A DNA stretch of 64,000 nucleotides from Macrobrachium rosenbergii (lineage: Eukaryota > Arthropoda > Malacostraca > Decapoda > Palaemonidae): contig NC_089763.1 in NCBI RefSeq assembly GCF_040412425.1, forward strand, positions 52,378,587 through 52,442,586, given 5' to 3'. Both the position numbers and the translations under genes were made by a program. Shown one piece after another: positions 63,437-64,000 of this stretch (position 1 is the stretch's first letter; each line of letters opens with the position of its first letter). Below the pieces are notes generated by a model. That model saw only the letters and a list, made by a program, of their open reading frames with translations. It made no database searches and had not been told where the DNA came from.

Positions 63437-63614
63437 ATCCGAGGTTAGTAACTCCTCCAGGTGTGTTGGAAGGTCTGGAAAACAGAAGCATCTCAGGAGG
63501 GGGAGTGTGAAGCTGAACCTATTATGAGGTTCCTGCTGTCTAATCCACCCAGCTCAACCCTGTCACTTCGAGAGGAATGGGAAGGGAAGGTCTTTGCTTG
63601 AGACCAGAACAACT

Positions 63615-63944
63615 TCATTTTCCACTGGAGGGAATGAAGGTGAAGTCACCCATGAGCGACCAGCTTCTCCAAAGACGACAGGTGACTGAGAACGACTTGC
63701 CACACCTGAGCTGGTTGTTCCTGTCAGGACAGAAACGACTGCGCTGCCTCCTTGAATCTGCTGATCCAGGAGTCTGAGGAAAGACTCTCAATGCTGCTGT
63801 ATCTATCAGCATGCCCAGGTACTTTATCCTCTGCTTGGGTTGCTTGAGATTTATCAGGCTGTGACAAAAATCGAGGTGATCTCTGTCCTGGAGCAACTTT
63901 GAATGTGAGTTCACTAGCCAATCGTCAAGATACCTCCATCCCAT
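63615..63944 (-). pseudogene. RT C-terminal part of B4
   Basis: The frame enters with GWRYLDDWLVNSHSKLL (catalytic YLDD at 63921-63932) and continues HLDFCHSLINL, QRIKYLGMLIDTAALRVFP, the usual xxYLGxxIDT block after the palm. Upstream RT blocks are outside the window or unread at 63945-64000. Confidence 0.85.
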
Positions 63945-64000
63945 GCGAGTGGGCCCAAGTCATTACAAGGGTGAACACTCATGTGAACACCTGGGGAGGG

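Larger units (their letters stand above)
61095..64000 (-). mobile_element. DIRS-like element, family B copy B4 (3' half, cut by window end)
   Basis: On the minus strand, from the window edge: RT end (YLDDWL at 63918-63932), RNase H region (63436-62900), tyrosine recombinase (62900-61980), an untranslated stretch, ICR (61274-61374) and terminus (about 61098). This is the DIRS plan, so B1 and B2, which share the ICR and end, are assigned to the same group. Gag, most of RT and the opposite terminus lie beyond 64000. Frames are broken throughout. Confidence 0.8.

Overview
The window reads as a repeat-dominated piece of an arthropod nuclear genome, most likely a decapod crustacean. The basis is the very high load of (TA)n and (GA)n microsatellites, DIRS-type tyrosine-recombinase retrotransposons, tRNA-derived SINEs, and three spliced exons of an animal secreted-kinase gene. 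Bacterial-style genes, operons, rRNA, intact tRNA genes and CRISPR arrays were not seen. The species call is inference; no search was run.

Layout. 1-3887: a decayed DIRS-type reverse-transcriptase remnant (640-1010), then a TTAA-flanked piggyBac-type non-autonomous element (1207-3420) that carries five ~380-bp internal repeats. 3888-10065: two strongly decayed minus-strand DIRS-like copies (family B, copies B1 and B2), a SINE with 14-bp target duplications, and a long (GA)n. 10066-15929: mostly unassigned AT-rich DNA with one possible minus-strand terminal exon (11571-11768), a 34-bp minisatellite, a Tigger/pogo-like MITE (14203-14530) and microsatellites. 15930-24052: a nearly full-length minus-strand DIRS element (A1). 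24053-32925: AT-rich DNA with no recognisable gene and two weak tandem duplications. 32926-41180: a second full-length copy of the same family on the plus strand (A2). 41181-41217: a hammerhead-ribozyme-like motif, followed by (TA)n arrays and a third, decayed DIRS fragment (42250-43870). 44148-44505: a second Tigger-like MITE inside (TA)n.

44777-55812 holds the only cellular gene I can name: three minus-strand exons of a PKDCC/VLK-like secreted protein kinase. They join in frame across two introns (0.8 and 9.6 kb). The large intron contains another DIRS-like copy (B3), a SINE with 12-bp target duplications, (GA)n arrays and a third MITE. The N-terminal kinase exons and the last exon were not found. 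55813-61094 is intergenic or intronic repeat DNA, including a ~370-bp (TA)n array. 61095-64000 is the 3' half of a fourth family-B DIRS-like element (B4), cut by the window end.

How the parts fit. A1 and A2 both show the complete DIRS plan: inverted terminal repeats, Gag, RT, RNase H, a tyrosine recombinase with its R...HxxR...Y residues, and an internal complementary region (ICR) that joins copies of the two outer ends. Both also preserve an apparent spliceosomal intron in Gag, 106 nt in each copy, behind an exon of exactly 171 nt. Both copies are frameshifted and look inactive as written, although single-base assembly errors cannot be excluded.
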